This document shows, piece after piece, positions 8,410-19,328 of a DNA stretch of 38,575 nucleotides (within the stretch, counting starts at the first letter, position 1; each line of letters starts with the position of its first letter). Origin of the DNA: Pseudomonas sp. Lineage in GTDB: Bacteria; Pseudomonadota; Gammaproteobacteria; Pseudomonadales; Pseudomonadaceae. The notes under the pieces were generated by a model. That model had not been told where the DNA came from and ran no database searches. It worked only from the letters and a program-made list of their open reading frames with translations. Position numbers and translations under genes: made by a program. The stretch spans positions 1-38,575 of the forward strand of contig JAGGNC010000076.1 in NCBI GenBank assembly GCA_017886405.1, read 5' to 3'.

Positions 8410-9453
8410 ATGCGCCTGCAACGCCTGCTGAATATCGACCTTCCGCTGATTCAGGCACCGATGGCCGGCGTGCAGCTGCACGGTTTGGCGGCTGCCGTAT
8501 CGAATGCCGGCGCGCTCGGTTCGCTGCCCTGCGCCATGCTCAACGCGGCGGGGTTGCGCCAGGAGTTGCAGGCGCTGACCAGTAAAACCAGCAAGCCCTA
8601 CAACCTGAACTTCTTTTGCCACACCCCGCCAGCCGTCGATGTCGCGCGCGAGGCGGCCTGGCGTGAAGCCCTCAAGCCTTACTACAGCGAGCTTGGCATT
8701 GACCCCGCACACATCGCCAGCGGTCCTGGCCGCCAACCGTTCAGCACCGAGATGGCTGAGCTGCTGGATGAGTTTCGCCCGGCCGTGGTGAGCTTTCACT
8801 TCGGACTGCCTTCGGCCGAGCTGCTAGCGCGGGTCAAAGCCTGTGGCGCCAAGGTGCTCAGTTCGGCGACCACCATCGAGGAAGCGCTGTGGCTCGAAGC
8901 CCATGGGGCCGATGCAATCATCGCCCAAGGGTTAGAGGCCGGCGGCCATCGCGGTATGTTTCTCACCGATGAGTTGAGCAGCCAGCTCGGCACCTTTGCC
9001 CTGCTGCCGCAAATCGTCCAGGCCGTGCGCCTGCCGGTGATTGCCGCCGGCGGTATCGCCGATTCCCAGGGTGTGCGCGCCGCCATGGCCCTCGGCGCGG
9101 ACGGGGTGCAGATCGGCACCGCCTACCTGTGTTGCCCGCAGGCCAGCACCAGCGCTATTCATCGCGCCGCCCTGCACAGCCCGGCAGCGCAACACACCGC
9201 CCTGACCAACCTGTTCAGCGGTCGTCCGGCACGCGGCATCGTCAACCGGGTGATGCGTGAGCTGGGCCCGATCAGCCTGCTCGCGCCAGCCTTCCCTCTA
9301 GCCACTGCAGCTATCGCACCGCTGCGCAACCAGGCAGAGGGCCAGGGCAGCGGCGATTTCTCGCCGCTCTGGGCGGGGCAGAATGTCAGCGGATGCAAGG
9401 CTATCGGCGCAGCCGAGCTGACCGCTGAACTGGCCCTAGGTTTTATTCAATAA
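8410..9453 (+). CDS. Nitronate monooxygenase / 2-nitropropane dioxygenase family
   Basis: PLIQAPMAGVQLHGLAAAVSNAGALGSLP, ADAIIAQGLEAGGHRG, PVIAAGGIADSQGVRAAMALGADGVQIGTAYL. Confidence 0.9.
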   Translation: MRLQRLLNIDLPLIQAPMAGVQLHGLAAAVSNAGALGSLPCAMLNAAGLRQELQALTSKTSKPYNLNFFCHTPPAVDVAREAAWREALKPYYSELGIDPAHIASGPGRQPFSTEMAELLDEFRPAVVSFHFGLPSAELLARVKACGAKVLSSATTIEEALWLEAHGADAIIAQGLEAGGHRGMFLTDELSSQLGTFALLPQIVQAVRLPVIAAGGIADSQGVRAAMALGADGVQIGTAYLCCPQASTSAIHRAALHSPAAQHTALTNLFSGRPARGIVNRVMRELGPISLLAPAFPLATAAIAPLRNQAEGQGSGDFSPLWAGQNVSGCKAIGAAELTAELALGFIQ

Positions 9454-9477
9454 GCACGACCGTTACTGCATAACCTC

Positions 9478-9546
9478 GTAGGGTGGATGACGCCTTTTCA
9501 TCCACCAATGCGGTCTGGTGGATGGATAAAGCGCCATCCGCCCTAC
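9478..9546. repeat. Imperfect long palindrome / double hairpin repeat
   Basis: GTAGGGTGGATGACGCCTTTTCATCCACCA (9478-9507) is nearly the reverse complement of TGGTGGATGGATAAAGCGCCATCCGCCCTAC (9516-9546), with an 8-nt loop. Each arm can also self-fold. Confidence 0.7.
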
Positions 9547-9668
9547 ACAACTAAGTCCTAGCCGGCGCAGCAACCCGGCCCTACAGCCCGTTATCACGCT
9601 TATTGATAGTGCTGGGAGGCGCGTCCGTGGCTGCTTAGAATCAGTGCATTGCAACCGGAGGTACAAAC

Positions 9669-11471
9669 ATGTCCGAGACCCTGCTCAGTTCCCGCAACCT
9701 GGCCTTCGAGCTTTACGAAGTGCTGGACGCTGAAGGCTTGACCCAGCGCGAGCGTTTCGCCGAGCACAGCCGCGAAACCTTTGATGCCGCCATCGACACC
9801 GCACGCAGCATCGCGGAAAACCTGTTCGCCCCCCACAACCGCAAGAATGATGAACATGAGCCGGAGTACGTCAACGGCGAAGCGGTGCTGATCCCAGAGG
9901 TCAAGCCGGCGGTGGATGCCTTCCTCGAAGCGGGTTTCCTCAATGCCACCCGCGAGTTCGAGGTGGGCGGCATGCAGCTACCTAACTTGCTGTCGCAGGC
10001 CTGCTTTGCACACTTCCAGTCGGCCAATACGGCAACCACCTCTTATCCGTTCCTGACCATGGGCGCGGCTAATTTGATCGAGAATTTCGGCAGCGCCGAG
10101 CAAAAGCAGCGCTTCCTGCAGCCGATGATCGATGGCCGCTTCTTTGGCACCATGGCCCTCACCGAGCCGCATGCCGGCTCGTCGCTGTCAGATATCCGCA
10201 CCCGTGCTGAACCGGCCGAAGACGGTACCTACCGCCTTAAAGGCAACAAGATCTTTATCTCGGGCGGCGACCACCCACTGAGCGAAAATATCGTGCACAT
10301 GGTGCTGGCCAAGCTGCCGGACGCTCCGTCAGGGGTAAAGGGCATCAGCCTGTTTATCGTGCCGAAATTTATGGTCAACGATGACGGCAGCCTCGGCAAA
10401 CGTAATGACGTGATCCTTGCTGGGTTGTTCCACAAGATGGGCTGGCGTGGCACCACCTCAACCGCGCTGAACTTCGGCGATAACGGCGACTGCGTCGGTT
10501 ACCTAGTCGGCAAGCCCCACGCGGGCCTCAGCTACATGTTCCAGATGATGAACGAGGCGCGCATCGGCGTCGGCATGGGCGCAGTGATGCTCGGCTATGC
10601 CGGCTACCTGTACTCGCTCGATTACGCGCGCCAGCGCCCGCAGGGTCGCCTGCCAGACGGCAAAGACCCAACGTCAGGCCAGGTGGCGATCATCGAGCAT
10701 GCCGATGTGCGGCGTATGCTGCTGACTCAGAAAGCCTATGTGGAAGGCGCCTTCGACCTCGGCCTTTACGCGGCACGACTGTTCGATGACACCCTGACCC
10801 TAGACTCTGCAGAAGAGCGCCGGACGGCCCTGGAGCTGTTGGACCTGCTCACCCCCATCGTCAAATCCTGGCCGTCTGAGTTCTGCCTCAAGGCCAACGA
10901 GCTGGCGATCCAGATTCTCGGTGGCCACGGTTATACCCGCGATTACCCGGTGGAGCAGTATTACCGCGATAACCGCTTGAACCCAATCCACGAAGGCACC
11001 CACGGCATCCAGTCGCTCGACCTGCTCGGGCGCAAGGTGTCGATGAACGGTGGCGCGGCGCTCAAGCAGCTGCTCCAGCTGATCCACGGCACCTGCCAGC
11101 GCGCCGAAGCGCATGCTTCACTGACGGCCCTGCGCCAGCCGCTGGAGCAACTGCTGGTTCGTTTACAGGCGGTCACGTTGGCGCTATTGGGTGACCTGAT
11201 GAGCGGCAAAGTGAACGAAGGCCTGGCCAACTCGGCGCTGTACTTGAAGGTCTTCGGCCATATGGTGATCGGCTGGCGCTGGCTGGAACAAGCGATTCAC
11301 GCCGAGCAAGGCCTGGCGGCCGGCAATCCGGCGGATGTCGAATTCTATAAAGGCAAGCTGCAGGCCGCGCGTTACTTCCTGACCTGGGAGGTGCCGAGCT
11401 GCCACCATGACTTGGCCATCCTAGAGGCGCGCGACGATACATGTTTAGGCATGCAGGACGCGTGGTTCTGA
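9669..11471 (+). CDS. Acyl-CoA dehydrogenase (with C-terminal acetyl-CoA dehydrogenase-like domain)
   Basis: [94 protein letters not shown]. Confidence 0.92.
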   Translation: MSETLLSSRNLAFELYEVLDAEGLTQRERFAEHSRETFDAAIDTARSIAENLFAPHNRKNDEHEPEYVNGEAVLIPEVKPAVDAFLEAGFLNATREFEVGGMQLPNLLSQACFAHFQSANTATTSYPFLTMGAANLIENFGSAEQKQRFLQPMIDGRFFGTMALTEPHAGSSLSDIRTRAEPAEDGTYRLKGNKIFISGGDHPLSENIVHMVLAKLPDAPSGVKGISLFIVPKFMVNDDGSLGKRNDVILAGLFHKMGWRGTTSTALNFGDNGDCVGYLVGKPHAGLSYMFQMMNEARIGVGMGAVMLGYAGYLYSLDYARQRPQGRLPDGKDPTSGQVAIIEHADVRRMLLTQKAYVEGAFDLGLYAARLFDDTLTLDSAEERRTALELLDLLTPIVKSWPSEFCLKANELAIQILGGHGYTRDYPVEQYYRDNRLNPIHEGTHGIQSLDLLGRKVSMNGGAALKQLLQLIHGTCQRAEAHASLTALRQPLEQLLVRLQAVTLALLGDLMSGKVNEGLANSALYLKVFGHMVIGWRWLEQAIHAEQGLAAGNPADVEFYKGKLQAARYFLTWEVPSCHHDLAILEARDDTCLGMQDAWF

Positions 11472-11494
11472 TCCCGCCAGTCCATACGCAGCCT

Positions 11495-11525
11495 AACGCC
11501 CCGCTAAAAACGGGGCGTTTTTTTT
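11495..11525 (+). terminator. Rho-independent terminator of the acyl-CoA dehydrogenase gene
   Basis: AACGCCCCG-CTAAAAA-CGGGGCGTT followed by a T run. Confidence 0.9.
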
Positions 11526-11609
11526 AGCGACCGACCCAGGCAGCGGGTAGAATCAGTGGCGCGCGCCATGCACAGCGGCACGCTCACCAACCCGCACGGA
11601 GAAAGCGCC

Positions 11610-13355
11610 TTGGATGCCAGCACCATCAATAATCTGTTTTTGATCGGTGCATTGCTGGTGGCCATAAGCATTCTGGTCAGCGCCTTCGGCTCGCGCTTCG
11701 GCATCCCCATTCTGGTGATCTTTCTCGGCGTCGGCATGCTCGCAGGCACCGACGGCCCGGGCGGGATCGTCTTCTACAATTACCCGCTGGCCTACCTGGT
11801 CGGCAACCTGGCGCTCGCGATCATCTTGCTCGACGGCGGCATGCGGACGCGGGTATCGAGCTTTCGCGTGGCCTTGTGGCCTTCGCTGTCGCTGGCCACC
11901 CTAGGCGTGCTGCTGACCGCTGGCCTCACGGGCGTCGCAGCCGCCTGGCTATTCGAGCTGACATGGCTGGAGGGGTTGCTGATCGGCGCCATCGTCGGCT
12001 CCACCGATGCTGCCGCCGTATTCAGCCTGCTCGGTGGGCGCGGCCTCAACGAACGTGTCACTGCGACCCTGGAAATAGAATCCGGCAGCAACGACCCGAT
12101 GGCGGTGTTTCTCACCGTCACCCTGATCGCCATGCTCGCCAGCGGCCAGGACGGTATGAGCTGGAGCCTGCTGGTGCAACTGCTGCAACAGTTCGGTATC
12201 GGCGCATTGTTTGGCCTAGGTGGCGGCTGGCTGCTGCTCAACTTGGTCAACCGCATGGATCTGGCCAATGGCCTCTATCCGTTATTGGTGGTCAGCGGCG
12301 GGCTGATTATTTTTGCCATCACCAATGCCGCGGGCGGCAGCGGCATTCTGGCCATCTACCTCTGCGGCCTGCTGCTGGGCAATCGGCCGATCCGCTCACG
12401 GCATGGCATTCTGCATATGCTCGACGGCCTGGCCTGGCTGGCGCAGATCGGCATGTTCCTGGTACTGGGTCTGCTGGTTACGCCTCACGAGTTGCTACCC
12501 ATTGCCCTGCCGGCGCTGGGCCTAGCCCTGTGGATGATTCTGTTCGCCCGGCCATTGTCGGTGTTTCTCGGCCTACTGCCATTCCCCGCCTTCCATGACC
12601 GCGAAAAAATCTTTATCGCCTGGGTAGGGCTGCGCGGCGCGGTGCCGATCATTCTCGCGGTGTTCCCGTTAATGGCTGGCCTGCCCAATGCCCAACTGTT
12701 TTTCAACGTGGCGTTCTTTATCGTGCTGGTCTCGCTGCTCCTGCAAGGCACCAGTCTGCCTTGGGCGGCTAAGTTGCTGCGCGTTACCGTACCGCCGGAG
12801 CCAGCGCCGGTGTCGCGGGCGGGGCTGGATGTTCACCCGACCAGCCAATGGGAGCTGTTTATCTACCGCCTCGGCCCCGAGAAATGGTGTATCGGTGCGG
12901 CCCTGCGCGAATTGAAGATGCCCGAAGGCACGCGCATCGCCGCGCTGTTTCGTGGCAAGGAGTTGCTGCACCCTTCGGGCAGCACCACCCTAGAAGCCGG
13001 CGATCTGCTCTGCGTGGTGGGCCATGAAAAAGACCTGCCCGGCCTTGGCAAGCTGTTCAGCCAGGCCCCAACACGGAGTCAAGACCTGCGCTTTTTCGGT
13101 GATTTCGTGCTCGAAGGGGATGCCAAACTGTCGGCCATCGCCGCACTTTATGGCCTGCAACTGGAAGGCGCCGAAGGCCAATTACACCTCGGCCGTTTCA
13201 TCGCCCATAAAATTGGCGGCTCGCCGGTAATCGGTGACCAGGTGGAATGGCAAGGCCTGACTTGGACAGTCGCTGCAATGGAAGGGAACAAGATTCGCAA
13301 AGTCGGCGTCAGATTCCCCGAAGGCAGTCGACCCGGACCTGGGCTCTTCCTCTAG
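11610..13355 (+). CDS. Potassium/proton antiporter (CPA1 family, NhaP2/CvrA-like)
   Basis: Multiple TM segments, Na_H_exchanger signatures ([41 protein letters not shown]), [21 protein letters not shown]-terminal TrkA_C-like and CorC_HlyC-like region. TTG start at 11610 with ggagaa RBS. Confidence 0.85.
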   Translation: MDASTINNLFLIGALLVAISILVSAFGSRFGIPILVIFLGVGMLAGTDGPGGIVFYNYPLAYLVGNLALAIILLDGGMRTRVSSFRVALWPSLSLATLGVLLTAGLTGVAAAWLFELTWLEGLLIGAIVGSTDAAAVFSLLGGRGLNERVTATLEIESGSNDPMAVFLTVTLIAMLASGQDGMSWSLLVQLLQQFGIGALFGLGGGWLLLNLVNRMDLANGLYPLLVVSGGLIIFAITNAAGGSGILAIYLCGLLLGNRPIRSRHGILHMLDGLAWLAQIGMFLVLGLLVTPHELLPIALPALGLALWMILFARPLSVFLGLLPFPAFHDREKIFIAWVGLRGAVPIILAVFPLMAGLPNAQLFFNVAFFIVLVSLLLQGTSLPWAAKLLRVTVPPEPAPVSRAGLDVHPTSQWELFIYRLGPEKWCIGAALRELKMPEGTRIAALFRGKELLHPSGSTTLEAGDLLCVVGHEKDLPGLGKLFSQAPTRSQDLRFFGDFVLEGDAKLSAIAALYGLQLEGAEGQLHLGRFIAHKIGGSPVIGDQVEWQGLTWTVAAMEGNKIRKVGVRFPEGSRPGPGLFL

Positions 13356-13373
13356 TAAACCGTGTCATGCATT

Positions 13374-13397
13374 ACAGGCGTTTGCCCAAGCGCCTGT
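13374..13397 (+). terminator. Possible weak terminator / hairpin after the antiporter gene
   Basis: ACAGGCGTTTG/CAAGCGCCTGT, 11-bp stem with one G-U; no clear T tract follows. Confidence 0.35.
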
Positions 13398-13433
13398 TAA
13401 ACTCAGCCTCTTTTTGAGCCAACGATTGCCACT

Positions 13434-16400
13434 ATGCCTTCTCTGCGCACTTATCTAGTCGTTGTCGTCCTTGGACTTTGCCTGAGCATCCACCACGTGC
13501 ACGCTGCCGGGCTGCCGAGCAGTAATGACGTACAAAGCAGCCTGGATAATCTGGCCGAGCGCAAGCTGCCGGAAGCCGAGCAACTTGCCGTCAAGCAGAC
13601 CTTAGAGAGAACCCTCGCGCTACTGGACGAAAAAAACACCAGCGAACAACGCTTGGGCAACCTTGAAAAGCAGCTGCAAGGTGCTCCGCGCCTGATAGGC
13701 GAAGCACAGCGCGACTTTGACCGGCTGAAAACCAGCACCACCACTCAGGTCAATTTGCGCTACGGTAAAAGCGCACTGCCTGTGCTCGAACAGTTATTGG
13801 CCGAGCGCAACACGCAACTGAACGACTGGCAAAAGCAGATCATTGAGGCCAACAGCCTGGTGATCACCGCGCAAACCCGTCCAGAACGCGCTCAGGTAGA
13901 AATCAGCAGCAATCAGACCCGCAGCCAGACAATCAACGTCATTCTAAAAAGCGGCAGAGAAGCCAATAAGCCGATAAGCAACGAGCGCCGTGACTTGCTG
14001 AATGCCGAACTGGCCAAACTTGATGCGCTTACCCAGCTGCGTCGCCAGGAGCTGGCCGGCAATAGCCTGCTGCAGGACCTGGGCAACAGCCGCCGGAGCC
14101 TGCTGGCTGAGCGTATAAAACGCCTTGAACAGGAACTGTTTGACCTACAGAGCCTGATCAATACCAAGCGCCGTGACGTGTCTGAGCAAACCGTCGCCGA
14201 GCAATCGCGCGAAGCAGAGAAGGCCGGCAGTGGCACCCTACTGGCTCGCGAAAGCGCTATAAACCTCAAGCTGTCCGACTACCTGCTACGCGCCACCGAC
14301 CGACTTAATGAACTGACCCGTCTTAACCTGCAGACTAAACAGCAACTCGACAGTTTGAACCAAAGTGATCAGGCCCTAGCGGAACAGATCAGTGTATTGC
14401 AGGGCAGCCTGCTGCTTTCACGCATCCTATATAAGCAACAACAGGCCCTGCCCACGCTGCAGATCGACAGCAGCCTGCCCGACCAGATCGCCGACCTGCG
14501 GCTGTATCAGTTTGAGCTCAACCAGCAGCGTGAACACGTTAACAACCCCAGCGCGTATGTCGACCAACTGCTAAGCGCTGCTCCAGGTAACTCCGTCGAG
14601 AACCAGATACTGCGCAACGACCTGCTGGACATCATCAATACCCGCCGCGAACTGATCGACCGACTAAACCGCGAACTGAATGCGCTGCTCAACGAATCAA
14701 TCACGCTGCAGCTAAGTCAGAAACTGCTGAAAACCACAGCCGAAACCCTGCGCGACACCCTCGATGAGCAGATGTTTTGGATCCCCAGCAACAAACCCCT
14801 GGGCCTGGAGTGGTTCAAGTCAGCACCGCGCCTGCTCGAACGGCAGATCGCCGAACTACCCTGGGGGACCAACCTGCGCCAACTGGGTGCCGGCCTGGCC
14901 GAGCGGCCGCTGCTATTTCTACCATTGCTACTGCTAATCGCGGTGCTGCTGTGGCGGCGCGGCTACCTGTACCGCAAACTCGGCGAATTGCACCAGGACA
15001 TCGGCCATTTCAAACGGGATAGCCAGCTGCATACACCCATGGCAATCATGCTCAACATGCTTCTGGCACTGCCCGGCACACTATTCTTGACGCTTTGCGG
15101 CTTTGCCCTGCAGATGGACGCTCGTGGGCAGAACGTCAACCTAGGTGAAGCGCTATTTCAGATGGCCCAGACTTGGCTGGTGTTCTACACCCTGTATCGC
15201 ATCCTCGCCGATGGCGGCGTAGCCGAGTTGCACTTCCGCTGGGGTCGTTCGCAGGTAGCGTTTCTGCATAAGCAAGTTCGTCGCTTGGGTTTGGTGGTGA
15301 TAGCGCTCGTGGCGGTGGTGACGTTTGCCAAACACCAGCCAGCAGGCCTAGGCGATGACGTGATCGGCCTAAGCGTGGTGCTCAGCGGCTACGCCCTGAT
15401 GGTCTGGTTACTGCACAAGCTGCTGCTAAGCGGCCCAGCCCGCGAACATGCGTCGGCCTTGCGCATGCTGATTGGTATTGCCCTCAGCCTGCTGCCACTG
15501 GCGCTGATTGTCGCGGTCGGCTTCGGCTACTACTACACCGCGCTCAAACTCAGTGATAGCCTGATCAACACCCTTTACCTGGTGGTGATCTGGCTGATCA
15601 TCGAAGCCACCTTCGTGCGCGGCCTAGGGGTTGCTGCCCGCCGCCTGGCCTATCAACGCGCTATGAGTAAACGCCAAGCGCAGACCAAGGACAGTGGCGA
15701 AGGTACGGAAACCATGGTCGAGGAGCCGACCCTGGATATGGAGAAGGTCAACCAGCAGTCGCTACGGCTGATCCGTTTAGCGCTGCTCGGTACCTTTATT
15801 GCGGGGCTCTACTGGGTCTGGGCAGACCTGATTTCGGTATTCACCTACCTGGATAACATCGCGCTGTATGAGTACAGCAGCGGCAGTGGCGATGCCGCCA
15901 CCTTGGTACCCATCAGCCTCAGCGATGTGCTCGGCGCCCTCATCATCATTGGTATCACCGTGGCATTGGGGCGCAACTTACCCGGCTTGCTTGAAGTGCT
16001 AGTACTGTCACGGTTGAAGCTGGCTCAAGGCAGCGCTTACGCCACCACCACCCTGCTGTCTTATGCCATTGTCGCCATCGGTTTTGTCATCACCCTGTCG
16101 ACCCTCGGGGTCAGCTGGGACAAACTGCAATGGTTAGTGGCAGCGCTGTCGGTGGGGCTGGGCTTTGGTTTGCAGGAGATCTTCGCTAACTTTATCTCCG
16201 GACTGATCATCCTGTTCGAGCGACCCGTGCGTATTGGCGACGTGGTGACCATCGGCAACCTGTCCGGTACGGTAAGTAAAATCCGCATCCGCGCCACCAC
16301 CATCACCGATTTCGACCGCAAAGAAATCATCGTACCGAACAAGACCTTCGTCACCGATCAACTGATCAACTGGTCGCTCAACGATACCGTCACCCGCGTC

Positions 16401-16793
16401 ATCGTGAAGATTGGCGTCGCCTATGACACTGACCTGCCGTTGGCGCGCACGCTGATGATGCAGGCCGCCGAGGAAAACCCCCGGGTGCTGCGTGACCCGG
16501 CGCCGCTGTTGTTCTTCCTGACGATCAGCGCCAGCACCTTTGACTACGAGCTGCGTTTCCATGTGCGCGAGCTGGCCGACCGTAACGCCGCTACCGACGA
16601 AATTCTCACGCGCATTGCCTTGACCTTCCGCGAGCAAAACGTGGAAATGGCGTTTAATCAGGTCGAGGTGATGATCAAAAACCTGCAAGGCCATGAACTC
16701 AACCTGAGTAGCGGCGAGCTGATCACCGCAGGCGCTGCGGCGGCCACCAAGCAAGCACAGCTGCCGCCCGCACCCGCCATAGATCCGCTGTAA
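13434..16793 (+). CDS. mscK: Mechanosensitive channel MscK/KefA type
   Basis: Signal peptide, long periplasmic coiled-coil region, many TM segments, and MscS core (LSVGLGFGLQEIFANFISGLIILFERPVRIGDVVTIGNLSGTVSKIRIRATTITDFDRKEIIVPNKTFVTDQLINWS). Confidence 0.88.
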   Translation: MPSLRTYLVVVVLGLCLSIHHVHAAGLPSSNDVQSSLDNLAERKLPEAEQLAVKQTLERTLALLDEKNTSEQRLGNLEKQLQGAPRLIGEAQRDFDRLKTSTTTQVNLRYGKSALPVLEQLLAERNTQLNDWQKQIIEANSLVITAQTRPERAQVEISSNQTRSQTINVILKSGREANKPISNERRDLLNAELAKLDALTQLRRQELAGNSLLQDLGNSRRSLLAERIKRLEQELFDLQSLINTKRRDVSEQTVAEQSREAEKAGSGTLLARESAINLKLSDYLLRATDRLNELTRLNLQTKQQLDSLNQSDQALAEQISVLQGSLLLSRILYKQQQALPTLQIDSSLPDQIADLRLYQFELNQQREHVNNPSAYVDQLLSAAPGNSVENQILRNDLLDIINTRRELIDRLNRELNALLNESITLQLSQKLLKTTAETLRDTLDEQMFWIPSNKPLGLEWFKSAPRLLERQIAELPWGTNLRQLGAGLAERPLLFLPLLLLIAVLLWRRGYLYRKLGELHQDIGHFKRDSQLHTPMAIMLNMLLALPGTLFLTLCGFALQMDARGQNVNLGEALFQMAQTWLVFYTLYRILADGGVAELHFRWGRSQVAFLHKQVRRLGLVVIALVAVVTFAKHQPAGLGDDVIGLSVVLSGYALMVWLLHKLLLSGPAREHASALRMLIGIALSLLPLALIVAVGFGYYYTALKLSDSLINTLYLVVIWLIIEATFVRGLGVAARRLAYQRAMSKRQAQTKDSGEGTETMVEEPTLDMEKVNQQSLRLIRLALLGTFIAGLYWVWADLISVFTYLDNIALYEYSSGSGDAATLVPISLSDVLGALIIIGITVALGRNLPGLLEVLVLSRLKLAQGSAYATTTLLSYAIVAIGFVITLSTLGVSWDKLQWLVAALSVGLGFGLQEIFANFISGLIILFERPVRIGDVVTIGNLSGTVSKIRIRATTITDFDRKEIIVPNKTFVTDQLINWSLNDTVTRVIVKIGVAYDTDLPLARTLMMQAAEENPRVLRDPAPLLFFLTISASTFDYELRFHVRELADRNAATDEILTRIALTFREQNVEMAFNQVEVMIKNLQGHELNLSSGELITAGAAAATKQAQLPPAPAIDPL

Positions 16794-18329
<1,536 letters not shown>

Positions 18330-18351
18330 AGCCGGCGCTGGGTTTCCGCCT

Positions 18352-18402
18352 CTGTGGGAGAGGCTTTAGCCGCGACTGTCGCCGCTGAGCACCTTCCTAC
18401 GA
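18352..18402. repeat. REP-like palindromic element
   Basis: TGTGGGAGAGGCTTTAGCCGCGACtgTCGCCGC...CTTCCTACGA, resembling the Pseudomonas TGTGGGAGCGGGCTTGCCCGCGA-type REP. It overlaps the stop codon of the following minus-strand gene. Confidence 0.5.
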
Positions 18403-19095
18403 GCCACCCAGCATCCACTCCAGCCCCATCGCCACATGCACATCGGTGCTGTCGAGCAGTGGCAGCGGCGCGTCTAGGCCATCGAGCAGCAAGCCAATTT
18501 CGGTGCATCCTAAAATGGCCACCTCGGCCCCCTGCGCCTGCAACGTGCGCAGGCAGTTCAGGTAGAAGTCACGCGCCGGCGCCAGGAACTGGCCCAGGCA
18601 CAGCTCGGCAAAAATCACCCGGTCGATTTCCGTCATCTGCGTAGGCGTCGGGATAATCACCTCAATCGCGAAGCGCTCAACCAGGCGCTGCCGATAGAAA
18701 TCTTCCTGCATGGTAAAGCGCGTGCCGAGCAACGCCGCGCGCTTGATCCCCTGGCGCTGCAGCGCTTGGCCGACCGCATCGCCAATATGTAGTAAGGGGA
18801 TATCCAGCGCTGCCTCCAACGCAGGCGCAACCTTGTGCATGGTATTAGTGGCCAACAGCAAGGCCGTGGCACCGGCCCCTTGCAGACCTTGCGCAGCGCT
18901 GGCCAACAGCGCTGCGGCCACCTGCCAGTCACCACGGCGCTGCAGCTCGGCGATCTCGGCAAAATCCACCGAATGCAGCAGCACGGGTGCCGAGTGCAAC
19001 CCTCCCAGACGCTCGCGCACACCTTGATTGAGCAGCCGGTAATAGCTGGCCGTGGACTCCCAGCTCATGCCGCCCAAGATGCCTAACTGGCGCAT
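18397..19095 (-). CDS. Aspartate/glutamate racemase family protein (YgeA-like)
   Basis: MRQLGILGGMSWESTASYYRLLNQ, LLATNTMHKV, ILGCTEIGLLL. Confidence 0.88.
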   Translation of the reverse strand: MRQLGILGGMSWESTASYYRLLNQGVRERLGGLHSAPVLLHSVDFAEIAELQRRGDWQVAAALLASAAQGLQGAGATALLLATNTMHKVAPALEAALDIPLLHIGDAVGQALQRQGIKRAALLGTRFTMQEDFYRQRLVERFAIEVIIPTPTQMTEIDRVIFAELCLGQFLAPARDFYLNCLRTLQAQGAEVAILGCTEIGLLLDGLDAPLPLLDSTDVHVAMGLEWMLGGS

Positions 19096-19328
19096 ACCAC
19101 CTCTCCTTCATTAAAGCCTTGAGCCTATGCCGCTTATGAGCCGACGCACAGACACAGTGCGCGATAGAGCCGTCGGTACAGCCTTATCTATTAAATCGAA
19201 AAGGCATATAAACCTTTCCAAACATTCTTAGACTCTCTAAGCAGCAACCCTTATCTTCTCCGCCCTGCGTGGCCGCTCTATCTGGATTTGGCGCGCCCGA
19301 TACCTCGCACGAGATTCGCACGCTAAGG

